NCBI GenBank assembly: GCA_015231795.1
Contig: JADGAX010000003.1
Span: forward strand, 372,001-436,000
Source of the DNA: Alphaproteobacteria bacterium
GTDB lineage: Bacteria; Pseudomonadota; Alphaproteobacteria; Rhodospirillales; WMHbin7
DNA length: 64,000 nt
Direction: 5' to 3'
Shown here: positions 51,736 through 60,878 of the stretch, one piece after another
Numbering within the stretch: the stretch's first letter is position 1
Layout: each line of letters begins with the position of its first letter
The notes under the pieces: model-generated
What the model was told of the DNA's origin: nothing
Databases searched by the model: none
Seen by the model: only the letters and a program-made list of their open reading frames with translations
Made by a program: the position numbers and the translations under genes

Positions 51736-51896
51736 GGTAACCTCAACTGGTAACCTGGGGGTGGTAACCGGTAACCTGACGGGCCGGTTACCGGGCTGGT
51801 TACCACCCTTGGTTACCACCTCACGAAACGGAAAAAGGCGCGCATATCAAAGACTTGCGCGCCCTCAGGGTGGTAACTGGTAACCGGGTGGTAACC
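51736..51896. repeat. Cluster of GGTNACC heptamers
   Basis: Nine exact copies of GGTAACC or GGTTACC (at 51736, 51749, 51763, 51770, 51786, 51798, 51811, 51879, 51890) and one variant (51872) lie in 160 bases just upstream of the ParB-like gene. Copies occur in both orientations. Two GGTAACA copies follow near 52019 and 52030. They may be binding sites for a regulator or a replication/partition protein, or relics of tandem duplication. Confidence 0.75.
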
Positions 51897-52078
51897 CAAA
51901 TTTTCGGGCTGTCGGTAGCGATCTTTTGCGCTGTTGCCGCCAGCATACCCTATCGGCCAGGGAGGATCCGTGCATTATCAAAGGCTTGCGAGGTGTTTGA
52001 CGCCTCTCACGATTTCCGGTAACATTTCCGGTAACAGTGTTTCCGGAAATATATCCGGAGTTTTTGAAGGAGCCCGCC

Positions 52079-52363
52079 ATGACCGCCGTGCGCAAGGATG
52101 CTGTGTCCACGTACCGAAAGCGCCTGAAGAAGCAGGGGGTGGTCCGCCTTGAGGTGCAGGTGAAGAAGGACGACGCGCACCTGGTAAAGGGCGTGGTGCA
52201 GGCGCTCCTGGATCCTGGACGCGAGAGCGAGGCGCGCGCTTTGCTGCGCGAACGCTTCGGGACTGGAAAGGCCAGGGGACTGAAGGCGCTCCTGGCATCC
52301 GCTCCGCTCGAAGGGATCGAGCTTGAACGCGACCGCGACTTCGGACGGGACGTCGATCTATGA
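52079..52363 (+). CDS. Probable antitoxin of a VapBC-type pair
   Basis: A 94-residue protein, basic at the N-terminus (VSTYRKRLKKQGVVRLEVQVKK) and acidic at the C-terminus (GIELERDRDFGRDVDL), the usual build of a DNA-binding antitoxin that wraps its toxin. Its stop overlaps the toxin start by 4 bases. AAGGAG lies 7 bases before the ATG at 52079. Short TTCCGG(T/A)AA repeats at 52014-52060 lie in the promoter and may be autoregulatory sites. Confidence 0.8.
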   Translation: MTAVRKDAVSTYRKRLKKQGVVRLEVQVKKDDAHLVKGVVQALLDPGRESEARALLRERFGTGKARGLKALLASAPLEGIELERDRDFGRDVDL

Positions 52364-52788
52364 ACTACCTGATCGACACCAACATCATCTCCGAGGTCCG
52401 CAAGGGTGAAAGATGCGACGCCAACGTGGCGGCGTGGTATGAGCGGATCGACGACGCCGATCTCTATCTCAGCGTGCTGGTGCTGGGCGAGATCAGGAAG
52501 GGCATCGAGCGCGCCCGCCCCAAAGAACCGGCCCGCGCCAAGGCGCTGGAGAAATGGCTGGCTGAGGTGCGTGAGGCGTTCCAAGGCCGCATCCTGCCGG
52601 TTGACGACGCGGTTGCCGAGGAATGGGGCCGCATGGCGGGTGGGCGTTCCATTCCGACCATTGACGGCCTTCTTGCCGCTACGGCCAAGGTGCATCGCAT
52701 GACCCTGGCCACCCGCAATCTGGCCGACGTGGACGGCCTGGGGGCCAAATTGGTCAATCCGTTCGAAGCAGTGAAGGCTCATCGCTAA
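52360..52788 (+). CDS. VapC-type PIN-domain toxin
   Basis: A 142-residue PIN-domain ribonuclease with the acidic active-site residues D6 (YLIDTN), E44 (LGEIRKG) and D102 (TIDGLLAATA), plus the TRNLADVDGLG end of the family. It should cleave RNA when freed from the antitoxin. It forms a two-gene operon with the upstream gene. Such pairs often stabilise mobile elements. Confidence 0.92.
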   Translation: MNYLIDTNIISEVRKGERCDANVAAWYERIDDADLYLSVLVLGEIRKGIERARPKEPARAKALEKWLAEVREAFQGRILPVDDAVAEEWGRMAGGRSIPTIDGLLAATAKVHRMTLATRNLADVDGLGAKLVNPFEAVKAHR

Positions 52789-52884
52789 TCCTTGCTGTCG
52801 CGCCTCTCGCGATCATGGCGAAAGCATACCGCTGCCCAGGCGCATCTGTCTCACATACCGATGTCTCACCGAAAAATGTCTCAC

Positions 52885-53331
52885 TTATCCATTCATGCTT
52901 GACAGATGATTGGCGCGCGCCACCACGAAGGACTGCGAGCGCTTACCCGGAACCCTGCGTCCATTCAGCTTGAGTGCGATCACGCTAAGGCCATATTGCC
53001 AGCGCCGATTCGCCGTCGCCCGGCTGACGCCGAACCGCCAGCAGATTTCTTTCCATTGAGCGCCTTCGGCCCGCGCCCAGACCAGCTTGCCGTCCTCGCC
53101 CGCCAGGAAACGCATCCAGGCCAGCGTTTCCTCCATGCGCGAGATTGCCGCGGCCAAAGGTGGAGGGCGGCGCATGGGCTGCGGTTCCCGGCCGACCATG
53201 TCGGAGAAATCGTGAACGACCTCAGGCCAGACGCCGAAATATCCCCGCACCCTTTCCTCAGGCAGACGCTTCAGCACATCCGCGGCTTCGGCCAATCGTT
53301 CCTCGATCTGTTCGGGCGTCCAGTCAGTCAT
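52885..53331 (-). CDS. Phage-type DUF6362-like protein
   Basis: A 148-residue protein with an N-terminal DWTPEQIEERLAEAADVLKRLP segment, a WPEVVHDF motif and a C-terminal helix-turn-helix (WKEICWRFGVSRATANRRWQYGL). It resembles the DUF6362 proteins found in prophages near helicase and primase genes. A DNA-binding role, perhaps late-gene control, is likely. It overlaps the next minus-strand gene by 8 bases. Confidence 0.7.
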   Translation of the reverse strand: MTDWTPEQIEERLAEAADVLKRLPEERVRGYFGVWPEVVHDFSDMVGREPQPMRRPPPLAAAISRMEETLAWMRFLAGEDGKLVWARAEGAQWKEICWRFGVSRATANRRWQYGLSVIALKLNGRRVPGKRSQSFVVARANHLSSMNG

Positions 53332-53521
53332 GGCGGGCCTCCGATTTCGGGCGCGGGCCGTAGAGCCTCTGGCCCAGTTGCTTGACCAGTTCGCGCTCCG
53401 GCCAGTTCAGGCGCTGATCGTCTTCGGCGATCACCAATACGCCCTGCCGCTTCCAGCCCTCGCGCTTGACCTGCTCAGGATCGCGCCGCTCGCCACCATA
53501 ACCTTTGGGGAAATATCTCAT
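53324..53521 (-). CDS. Small phage-type hypothetical protein
   Basis: A 65-residue charged protein (MRYFPKGYGGERRDPEQVKREGW) with no recognisable domain. It overlaps both the downstream DUF6362-like gene and the small frame upstream by a few bases, as is common in phage gene blocks. Function unknown. Confidence 0.6.
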   Translation of the reverse strand: MRYFPKGYGGERRDPEQVKREGWKRQGVLVIAEDDQRLNWPERELVKQLGQRLYGPRPKSEARHD

Positions 53522-53730
53522 CGCACACCCCTCCTGATTTTCCTGGCCCTGATTATTCTGGCCCTGGTTTCCCTGGTGGTGACGGATGTGACGGGTTCTC
53601 CCTTATAACCCGTATAGGCGCGCACACGCGCATGCGTGACGCCTATATAGAGGGAATCCGTCACATCCGTCACCGCATTGATATTGCTGCGTTTCATTTT
53701 CGACCTCATGGGTTCAGAATTCCATTTCAC
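53518..53730 (-). CDS. Possible small phage-type protein
   Basis: A 70-residue frame rich in Arg and Thr that overlaps the primase stop by 17 bases and the next gene by 4. A shorter version from 53709 is possible. The nucleotide sequence contains short repeats (ACGGATGTGACGG and similar), so it may be a repeat region and not a real gene. Confidence 0.3.
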   Translation of the reverse strand: MKWNSEPMRSKMKRSNINAVTDVTDSLYIGVTHARVRAYTGYKGEPVTSVTTRETRARIIRARKIRRGVR

Positions 53731-56074
53731 CGGCAGTTCTCGATTGCTCGCACAACCGAAGCCCGCGGAAGTGACGAGCGTTCTTGCTGCGCCACTGCTC
53801 GAATCCCCGGTTGGTCAGGTTCTCGGCAAACCGCTTGATCGAGCCTGTGAACTCGCCATTGGCCTCGGCCCAGCTCTTCCAGTCGGCGTAAAGGGCCGCC
53901 GACATCTCGGTGTGATTGACGGAGCAAACGCAGCGCTCGTCGAGCCAGCGGCCAAGGGCGTCCTCGGATTCAAAATATTCGTCGGTGGCGGCCATCACCG
54001 CTGTCGGAGGCCTGAGCCCCGTCCGCTGCCATTCCAGGCAGCCTTCGACCGCCCAGGCGAGAATGCCGTCGCGTTCGGCCAACAGCCGGTCGGGAAGCTG
54101 TTTGTCGCGCTTAGCCGGGGGGATGGTGACGGTGAAGGGCACCATGTGGAGACGGCGGCGCATCGCCTCATCGACATTGCGAATGGCCGGCTTGTGATTG
54201 CCGGCGACCAGCAGCTTGAATTGCGGGACGAACTCGAAAAAATCCTGGCGCATGAAGCGGGCGGTGATCTTGTCGCCGCCGGTCAGGGCCTTGAGCTTGC
54301 TTTCCGCCCAGCGGCGCCCCTGCTCGGTTTCGATGGAGGTGACGACGCGGGCACCGCGCAAGCCAGCCATATCGGTGGGATGTCGCTCGGATGTGGTGGC
54401 CATGAACATGTCCATCGCCGCCACGGTGGCGTAATCGCCCAGGATGACGGTCAGGGTGTTGGCGAACACGGATTTGCCGTTGGCGCCGGTGCCATAGAGA
54501 AAGAACAGCGCATGCTCGCTGGTGACACCGGTGAGGCAGTAACCTGCCACGCGCTGAAGGTAGGCTTGAAGCTCACGATCGCCGCCGGTGACCGTAACCA
54601 GGAACTGCCGCCAGGTTGGGCAATCGCCCTCTGGTGTCGCCAGGGTGATCTTGGTCATGGCGAGTGCTCGATCATGCGGCATGATGTTGCCGGTATGCAG
54701 GTCGACCACACCCTGCGGGGTATTCAGCAGCCAGGGATCGCGGTCCCATATTTCTGCAGTGGCGGCATGGGAGCGGTCGGCCCGGGCCAAGCGTTCGACC
54801 GCCGCCACGGTTGCTGCCGATGACAGTTTGGCTCTCAGCTTGGCCGTGCGGCAGGCCGAGGCCGCTTCCCGGCAGATCAGGCGGGCCAGATCATAGGCCA
54901 GAAGGGTGCTTTCCTTCTCCCAACGCTTGGCGGTCCAGCACAGCCATTGCCCCCAGGCGGCCACATAGCGCCAATCCTCGGCATGGATTTGCGTGAAGGA
55001 GGCGGCCAGAGCGTCCTCGGTGAAGGCGACCGGAACGGGGTCCTGGTCGTCATCGGCAAGGGGATCATCACCTTCCTGATTATCATTTTCCTGTACGCTG
55101 ACATGCTGTTGATCGCGTTGCCACAAACGCTCGGCCTCTTGCTTGAGGCGATCCAGCGCCCAGGGCGGATCGATCCTGGCCTCGTTGTAGGCGACGATCT
55201 CGTCCCAGGACTGGGCCGGGGTGACGTGCCCCTCGCGGCAACGGCGGATCCAATAGCCGATCACCCTTGAGAGTGCTTCGAAGCGGGTGGCGCCATCGAT
55301 GCCACCCTCCCGAACCTGCTGGCCAAACAATTCCGTAACCGTGCCTTTGCCCGTCCCCGCATCGTTGAAATCCAGCCAGGAGGCCCCTTCGCCTTCAAGC
55401 GGCGGCATGGCCATGACCGCCTCGGCCAATTCACCGAGATCGTATTCGGAGGTGCTTGTGCTAAGAATCTCGACCAGTCTGCGGTCCCTCTTGGCGTGGA
55501 TCGAGCCTGCGACGCGGATCGGCTGATGTGCTGAGCGGAACGAGGTGTCGCCACCGACCTTGGTGGCGATGATGTGACGCAGCCTGCAAACGGTGGCGAT
55601 GTCACCGCCCTCGGCGGGTTCCGTCAGCCGCCAATAAAGATGCAGATTGCGCTGCCCCTCGTCCGTGATTCCCCCGGAGGCAACTTCGAGCGTGGCTGGG
55701 CCGAGATGGCGGATCAGATGGTCACGCTTGGCCGCGATGTCGCCATGGTCGAGATCGACCAGAACCACCTGGGTTTGCGCGACATCCTCGGCCTTCGCCT
55801 TTCCAGGTGCTGCTACCGTACCGGGGACCACGAAAAGGGCCATGCCGCCATTGGCCGCCCAGGCCGCCTGGCGGGACAGTTTGGATGCCAGATCGGCGTC
55901 GGCTTCAATAAAGGGCATATGGGACGGCTGCGATTCCTCCGCTCCCTTTTCGGGCAAGGCCCGCACCGGAACCCAGCCGTCGCAATAGCCGAACACCGCC
56001 TCGACATAGATGGCGATCATTTTGGGATCGGGAGCCGGTCCATCCGTCATGGGTAGGGGATTCTGTACTGTCAT
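53714..56074 (-). CDS. Phage/plasmid primase-helicase (P4 alpha type)
   Basis: A 786-residue protein with an N-terminal primase-like region (VVLVDLDHGDIAAKRD; NLHLYWRLTEPAEGG) and a C-terminal superfamily 3 helicase with Walker A FLYGTGANGKSVFANTL and a downstream MRQDFFEFVPQFKLLVAGNHKP sensor region. It should prime and unwind DNA for autonomous replication of the element. The ATG at 56074 overlaps the stop of the nuclease gene by 4 bases; a longer start at 56110 is less likely. Confidence 0.9.
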   Translation of the reverse strand: MTVQNPLPMTDGPAPDPKMIAIYVEAVFGYCDGWVPVRALPEKGAEESQPSHMPFIEADADLASKLSRQAAWAANGGMALFVVPGTVAAPGKAKAEDVAQTQVVLVDLDHGDIAAKRDHLIRHLGPATLEVASGGITDEGQRNLHLYWRLTEPAEGGDIATVCRLRHIIATKVGGDTSFRSAHQPIRVAGSIHAKRDRRLVEILSTSTSEYDLGELAEAVMAMPPLEGEGASWLDFNDAGTGKGTVTELFGQQVREGGIDGATRFEALSRVIGYWIRRCREGHVTPAQSWDEIVAYNEARIDPPWALDRLKQEAERLWQRDQQHVSVQENDNQEGDDPLADDDQDPVPVAFTEDALAASFTQIHAEDWRYVAAWGQWLCWTAKRWEKESTLLAYDLARLICREAASACRTAKLRAKLSSAATVAAVERLARADRSHAATAEIWDRDPWLLNTPQGVVDLHTGNIMPHDRALAMTKITLATPEGDCPTWRQFLVTVTGGDRELQAYLQRVAGYCLTGVTSEHALFFLYGTGANGKSVFANTLTVILGDYATVAAMDMFMATTSERHPTDMAGLRGARVVTSIETEQGRRWAESKLKALTGGDKITARFMRQDFFEFVPQFKLLVAGNHKPAIRNVDEAMRRRLHMVPFTVTIPPAKRDKQLPDRLLAERDGILAWAVEGCLEWQRTGLRPPTAVMAATDEYFESEDALGRWLDERCVCSVNHTEMSAALYADWKSWAEANGEFTGSIKRFAENLTNRGFEQWRSKNARHFRGLRLCEQSRTAGEMEF

Positions 56075-56829
56075 GCCCAGCACCTCGTCTTCCAGGGACA
56101 GAAACGGCATTCAAAGAATTCGGGATCCAAGGTCATGCGGGGCAGAAGTTCGCCCGCATCGGTGGCCTCAAGGATGCGCACCGCCCGGTCGCTGGTCCGC
56201 TGCGCAAGCTCGCCGTCGAACGGCACCAGTTCGTGATAAAGCTCGGCCGTGTCCTTGTTGATGGCGGTGAACAGGGCCGAATTGGACGAGATGCCCGGCA
56301 CCAGACCTTCCATGTAGGCCTGATAAAGAGCTATCTGGGCGGCATAGACCGGCTTGGAAACAGCAACGCCCTTGGCGACGGTCTCACGCCAGTTCTTGGC
56401 GTTCATGGTCTTGCATTCCCAAAGTGCTGGAACGCCAAGAGCTATCTCAGGCGGCGCTGTCCCGATGATGCCGTCGACATGACCCCGGATGCGCCCGCCA
56501 GCGACCGAGAAGCCGAACTGCTCGCCATCAGGACGATTGCCCTTGCGGGTGAAGAGATCAAGGCCGGCGCCCCGCAGCCAGCGGACGGCCAAGTCTTCCA
56601 GTACATGGCCGATGGCGAAGATGCGCAGCGTCTGGCCATTGAAATCGGCGCCATCGTCCTTGGAGGCACCTGCGAATTCGAATTGGAGCGCGCGCTCGCA
56701 AGCGTGGCCAAGACGCGAGGCACCCAGATAGGTCCGGGGCGGCACATTCGCCCGTTCGGCGACCAGGCCCTTGTCAATGGCAACGTTGACGGTTTCGGTG
56801 AAACTAGGGCGATGATTGAAATCCAGCAT
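56071..56829 (-). CDS. PD-(D/E)XK nuclease family protein
   Basis: A 252-residue nuclease of the PD-(D/E)XK superfamily: the core is visible as GHVDGIIG (Asp) and ALWECKTMNAKNW (ExK), followed by QIALYQAYM. The C-terminus has cysteines (CRFCPWKTRCW) as in Cas4/RecB-like nucleases with an iron-sulphur cluster; the early Cys in GHACERAL would be the fourth ligand. It probably serves phage recombination with the ATPase at 59519. Confidence 0.85.
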   Translation of the reverse strand: MLDFNHRPSFTETVNVAIDKGLVAERANVPPRTYLGASRLGHACERALQFEFAGASKDDGADFNGQTLRIFAIGHVLEDLAVRWLRGAGLDLFTRKGNRPDGEQFGFSVAGGRIRGHVDGIIGTAPPEIALGVPALWECKTMNAKNWRETVAKGVAVSKPVYAAQIALYQAYMEGLVPGISSNSALFTAINKDTAELYHELVPFDGELAQRTSDRAVRILEATDAGELLPRMTLDPEFFECRFCPWKTRCWA

Positions 56830-57221
56830 CAGAAGGGGATCTCCTGTTCAACGGTCTTTGCCATGTCGCGCATGGCTTCCTGAAAGCCGCCGACGGCAGC
56901 TTCGATCAAGGTCCGCACCTGGGCTTCGGAAAGATCGATCAGGCGGGTCTGCCAGCCGATCTCTTCCATGATTTCTGCTAGGGGCTTCATGGCGGCGCGG
57001 ATGGCGTCACGTTCCTGCTGGGTCAGGTCAACCATGCCAGGACGCTCCCGCGCCAATCGCGTCCAGAAGCCTTGGCAACTCATGGAGCAGAACCAGACCG
57101 ATGGCCGGGGCCGATTCGAGTGAGCCGGATCGAACCAGCCAAAACCACGAGTTGGCCGCCAGCAGACGGCGCAGAGCGTTCCACGCGGATGCCACATGCA
57201 AAGACGAAAGCTGGAGGGCAT
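56829..57221 (-). CDS. DUF6511-like phage protein
   Basis: A 130-residue protein. The N-terminus has a possible zinc-binding set (CAVCWRPTRGFGWFDP, then FCSMSCQGFW), as in phage DUF6511 proteins. The C-terminus is helical (QQERDAIRAAMKPLAEIMEEIGW). Its stop overlaps the start of the nuclease gene by one base. Function is not established. Confidence 0.65.
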   Translation of the reverse strand: MPSSFRLCMWHPRGTLCAVCWRPTRGFGWFDPAHSNRPRPSVWFCSMSCQGFWTRLARERPGMVDLTQQERDAIRAAMKPLAEIMEEIGWQTRLIDLSEAQVRTLIEAAVGGFQEAMRDMAKTVEQEIPF

Positions 57222-57233
57222 GAATGATTTCCA

Positions 57234-58913
57234 TTAAGCGGCCCTCCTTGCCTCGTCCCCGTTGGCCCCAAACACCAGGGAGCGGATCGCCTGGCGATTG
57301 AACCTGAAGGCCAACAAAGCTGAGGCCTGATAGCGGGTCAGGCCGAGGTCATTGCTATATTCTGTCGGAAGCAGGGCAAGCTGCCTGTCGGAGGGAGGCT
57401 GGCTCAGCCAGCGTTTCGTCTTGTGAGCGCTTTCGTCCGTCTCGTTCTGGTTCAGCCAGTCGTCGGCGGCGGCCAGACAGACCGTGCGCTCGCCGATGGC
57501 CAGAAGATACGGATTCTGCCGGTTGAGACCGCCAACGCCGTACCAGCGGCCATTCAGGAAGAAGATGCCGCTCCAGGCGTTGAACCCGCTGGCCACCAAT
57601 GCCGCGTCGTCGCCGAAAAGATCGCACCAGCGAAAACTGGAGCGTTTCAACAAATCGATTTCGGTCATGACGAAATCGCCAATCGGCGTTCCTGCGACAG
57701 CGGCGGATCGTTCCCAGACATGGCCGCAGAGGGGGCATTCGGTCACGCCCAGTGGAACGATGGCCCCGCATTCCGGGCATTCCTTGGTTGGCGCGTCTCC
57801 TGTGCCGTCGCTTCCTGCCAGATAGATGTCCTGCTCAAGCGAGCCATGCAGAAGGCTCGACGTGCCGAAATCCAGCACGATGCAATCCGTCTTGATGATC
57901 CCGGGATGCTCTTCGGGGCTTACGGTGCGCAAGCCGCGGCCAACCATCTGGATCATGGTGCTCTTGAAGGAACTGGGGCGCAGCAGCACCACGCAGCTGG
58001 TGGGGGGATGGTCCCAGCCCTCGGTCAGCACGGCGACATTGACGACCACCCTGGCTTTGCCGCAGGCATAGTCGGCAAGGGCAGAGCGCCTCTCACCTTC
58101 GCTCGTCTCGCCGGTCACCATTACGGTGTTCACACCCGCATCCCGGAAAGCGGCTGTGACGCTGCGGGCGTGTTCGACGGTGGAGCAAAACACCACGGTC
58201 TGACGGTTGGCGGCCTTTTCCAGCCAGTGCCGGGTGACCGCCCCATTGACCGGTACGGTATTCATCACCTTTGAAACCTCGGCCATGTCGAAGTCGTCGC
58301 CCGAGCACTTGACCTTGGCCAAATCCTCCTGGACGCCGACATCGATGACGAATGTCCGAGGCGGCACCAGATGCCCCGAAGCGACCAGTTCGCCGATCCG
58401 GATCTGGTCGGCAACGTTGGAGAAGACCGGTCGCAATCCCCTCCGGTCCCCCCGGTTGGGGGTTGCCGTCACCCCAAAGATGGCGCACATGGGGTTGAGA
58501 TGCAGAGCCCGGTCAATGATCCGCCGGTAACTGTCGGCGGCGGCATGGTGCGCTTCGTCGATCACCAGCAGATCAAGGACCGGCATGGCGGCAAGATTGG
58601 ATTGCCGCGCCAAGGTCGGCACCATGGCGAAGGTGACCTGCCCCTGCCAGGATTTTTCCCCTGCATCCACCACCGAGGTGGTGAGCGCCGGATTGACCTT
58701 GAGAAACTTGCTGCGGTTCTGCTCGGTCAGTTCGTCGCGATGGGCGAGCACGCAGGCCTTGGCGCGGGTGTCGCCGATCATGTCGCCGGTGACGGCAGAC
58801 AGCATGATTGTCTTGCCGGCCCCGGTCGGGGCGACGCCCAGAGTGTTCCGGTGTTCGTCAAGCGCTTGGATGCTGCGCTCGACGAACAGACGCTGGCGGG
58901 GGCGCAAGATCAT
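57234..58913 (-). CDS. DEAD/DEAH-box superfamily 2 helicase
   Basis: A 559-residue SF2 helicase with Walker A GVAPTGAGKTIM, DEAH in VIDEAHHAA, motif III-like FGVTATPNRGD and motif VI QMVGRGLRTV. A zinc ribbon follows at about 385-405 (CPECGAIVPLGVTECPLCG), then an alpha-helical C-terminus. Prophage helicases of this type act in replication or recombination. All core motifs are intact. Confidence 0.93.
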   Translation of the reverse strand: MILRPRQRLFVERSIQALDEHRNTLGVAPTGAGKTIMLSAVTGDMIGDTRAKACVLAHRDELTEQNRSKFLKVNPALTTSVVDAGEKSWQGQVTFAMVPTLARQSNLAAMPVLDLLVIDEAHHAAADSYRRIIDRALHLNPMCAIFGVTATPNRGDRRGLRPVFSNVADQIRIGELVASGHLVPPRTFVIDVGVQEDLAKVKCSGDDFDMAEVSKVMNTVPVNGAVTRHWLEKAANRQTVVFCSTVEHARSVTAAFRDAGVNTVMVTGETSEGERRSALADYACGKARVVVNVAVLTEGWDHPPTSCVVLLRPSSFKSTMIQMVGRGLRTVSPEEHPGIIKTDCIVLDFGTSSLLHGSLEQDIYLAGSDGTGDAPTKECPECGAIVPLGVTECPLCGHVWERSAAVAGTPIGDFVMTEIDLLKRSSFRWCDLFGDDAALVASGFNAWSGIFFLNGRWYGVGGLNRQNPYLLAIGERTVCLAAADDWLNQNETDESAHKTKRWLSQPPSDRQLALLPTEYSNDLGLTRYQASALLAFRFNRQAIRSLVFGANGDEARRAA

Positions 58914-58925
58914 CGCCGTCTCCGA

Positions 58926-59501
58926 TCACTGCGCCCAAGAGGGACGGGCGGCGCTGCCGGCGGGCGGCGGACGATATGCTGTTGCTGACGACGGAGCCGA
59001 AACCGTCCCCATCAGCGCCGCATAGTCCTTGTGGTCAGGCGTGATGGCTGCGCGAATCTCGTTCTTGTCCTCGCCGTTGGCATCTTTGCCGATGTCGATC
59101 CTGGCCGCGAACTCAATCCCGTCGAGGTCGGCAAGGCCGCTGATCCGTCGCGCCGTCTGGGCCTGGGGCGACGTGTCCTTGTCGGACAGGCCCTTCGCGG
59201 AATTGAGCATGCCGCGCACGAAGGCCCGGCCCATGTTGCCCCAGTCCGGCCCCTTGGGGCTGTAAAGGCCGATCAGGGTGAAAATCTTGCGCCGGGCGAA
59301 TGGGCCTTCCAGCACCGTGAATTCACCGCTGATATAGACGGCGCCGGTGTTGCCGCGCGTGGCGTAGCCGCCCGTCCATCCCTGGGTCGGGTCGTCATAG
59401 CCGCCAGGACGGATGGTGAGTCTGACCTTGGCGAGGGTGTTCTTGGGAATCAAATTGGCGACCTGCTTGGCGTCGTTGAAATCGTTCCATGAAGCTGACA
59501 T
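58926..59501 (-). CDS. Phage-type protein, probable single-strand DNA-binding partner
   Basis: A 191-residue protein beginning SASWNDFNDAKQVANLIPKN, with a beta-rich middle (VRLTIRPGGYDD, AVYISGEFTVLEG, IFTLIGLYSPKG) and a Pro/Ala/Ser-rich disordered C-terminus. This layout is like phage single-strand DNA-binding proteins, and it lies between a RecA-like ATPase and a helicase. The ATG at 59501 follows GGAGCAGAAG. The function is inferred from context. Confidence 0.65.
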   Translation of the reverse strand: MSASWNDFNDAKQVANLIPKNTLAKVRLTIRPGGYDDPTQGWTGGYATRGNTGAVYISGEFTVLEGPFARRKIFTLIGLYSPKGPDWGNMGRAFVRGMLNSAKGLSDKDTSPQAQTARRISGLADLDGIEFAARIDIGKDANGEDKNEIRAAITPDHKDYAALMGTVSAPSSATAYRPPPAGSAARPSWAQ

Positions 59502-59518
59502 GTCTTCTGCTCCTTGCA

Positions 59519-60436
59519 TCAGGATTGGGATTGATCGGGATTGGCGGGGGACTGAGCCTCCTGCCCGGGCGAGGACGGCCGGCCAAACTCCAGCCTTTCG
59601 GTGGCGGGCCGGACCGGGCCGCGGATTTTTTCCATCAGGCGGCCGAGATGAGGTTCCTCGATCAAATCGAGGCGACCGCTGCGGTCCTTTGCCGGATAGC
59701 CCCATTGGTTCAGGGTCTGGCAGACGAAGGCCCGATGAAGTTTGCCTTCTTCATCCTTGATCTCGGTCATGGTGATGACCTGATCGACGATGCCGGGCAG
59801 CTCCAAGCCGGTCTTGGCGCCGTCGATTTGCGGCACGAAGATCTTGCGGTTGAAGTCGTCGAGCTTCTCGTCAAGCACGCCAACGAAGATGACGTTCTTG
59901 CCGCGCGTATGCTGAAGATGGGTCAGCCAGGCGATCATCTCGCGGCCCAGAAGCCCATAGGCACCTCGAATATCCGGTTTGCCGGTTTTCTCGGAGAATG
60001 CGTCCGGCTGCCCACGACACCATTGGAAGCAAAGCCGCGCGGCGACGGTGATCGAATCGACGAAGATCGTGTCGTAGCGGTCAAGAGCCGTTGGATCGCC
60101 GAAACGCGCGCAGACATCGTCATGATGGGCCTGGCTGTAAGGCTGTTCGTCGCGGAGCGCCGGATTGGGGCCGCCGATGAACACGGCGAAGTCACGGCAT
60201 TCCTGCCAGGTCCGGGGCCGGATGGTGTCGCCCGGCCAACCCTCGATGGCGAGATCGCCCGCCTCAAGATCCATAAACAACGTCGAAGTCGGCGACTTGC
60301 TGTCGGCCAGCGCGGTGCTCGACATCAGCGTCCACAGCAGACTTGTCTTGCCGATCCCTGGCTTTCCGAAAATGCAGGCTTTGACGCCGCGGGGTTCCGC
60401 CAGACGTTGATCGGCGGTGATGATGCGAAGGCTCAT
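59519..60436 (-). CDS. RecA-like AAA ATPase (Sak4-type recombination protein)
   Basis: A 305-residue ATPase with Walker A CIFGKPGIGKTSL (about 21-33) and Walker B DTIFVDSI (about 118-125). Its length and position beside a nuclease and a putative single-strand binding protein fit phage Sak4-type recombinases. The C-terminus is Pro/Gln/Ser-rich. It overlaps the next upstream gene by 4 bases. Confidence 0.85.
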   Translation of the reverse strand: MSLRIITADQRLAEPRGVKACIFGKPGIGKTSLLWTLMSSTALADSKSPTSTLFMDLEAGDLAIEGWPGDTIRPRTWQECRDFAVFIGGPNPALRDEQPYSQAHHDDVCARFGDPTALDRYDTIFVDSITVAARLCFQWCRGQPDAFSEKTGKPDIRGAYGLLGREMIAWLTHLQHTRGKNVIFVGVLDEKLDDFNRKIFVPQIDGAKTGLELPGIVDQVITMTEIKDEEGKLHRAFVCQTLNQWGYPAKDRSGRLDLIEEPHLGRLMEKIRGPVRPATERLEFGRPSSPGQEAQSPANPDQSQS

Positions 60437-60765
60437 TTCCGGATTTCCTTTTCTTGCATCAGAATGGAGAAGGGGATCGGGTGTTTGTGACGATGGGGCC
60501 TTGCGATGGCGACATAGCTGAAGCGACCCTCATCCAGTTTGTTCTGGATCAGATGGACGAGACCTCGCTCGGCCAGATCGAATGCTCTTGCGGCTGTGCG
60601 CCATATGACGCTGTTCGGAGCGGTCCGGGCGGCGATGCCCCGATCGATGCAGAGAAAGCCGCGGTAGTATTCGAGGGCGTCTCCCGGCGCGGCTGTGGAG
60701 AGCCACGAGCAGAATTCGGTTTCGGTGATCTGTCGGAAAGTTGTGTCGGTGCGTTTCATATCCAT
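60433..60765 (-). CDS. Small phage-type hypothetical protein
   Basis: A 110-residue protein (MDMKRTDTTFRQITETEF...), helical with a central YYRGFLCIDRG segment and an ending SYVAIARPHRHKHP. It overlaps the RecA-like gene by 4 bases. Similar small proteins occur next to Sak4-type genes in alphaproteobacterial prophages, but no function is known. Start at 60765 or 60759. Confidence 0.65.
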   Translation of the reverse strand: MDMKRTDTTFRQITETEFCSWLSTAAPGDALEYYRGFLCIDRGIAARTAPNSVIWRTAARAFDLAERGLVHLIQNKLDEGRFSYVAIARPHRHKHPIPFSILMQEKEIRK

Positions 60766-60878
60766 TGAACTACCCGATGCGGATGGAATCTCAAATTCGC
60801 GGGATTTCGCTCGGTTTCGCCCGCGAACCGGAGGGAAAACAAAATGAGCGGAGCGTGTTCGAGCGAAATGCTGCGGGG

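Noticed and set aside
51736-51896. CRISPR array
   Set aside because: The repeats are 7-base heptamers in both orientations with irregular short spacing and no spacer-size units; no cas genes are present in the window.
52037-52078. Longer N-terminus for the antitoxin
   Set aside because: It would run through the TTCCGG repeats in the promoter, and AAGGAG points to the ATG at 52079.
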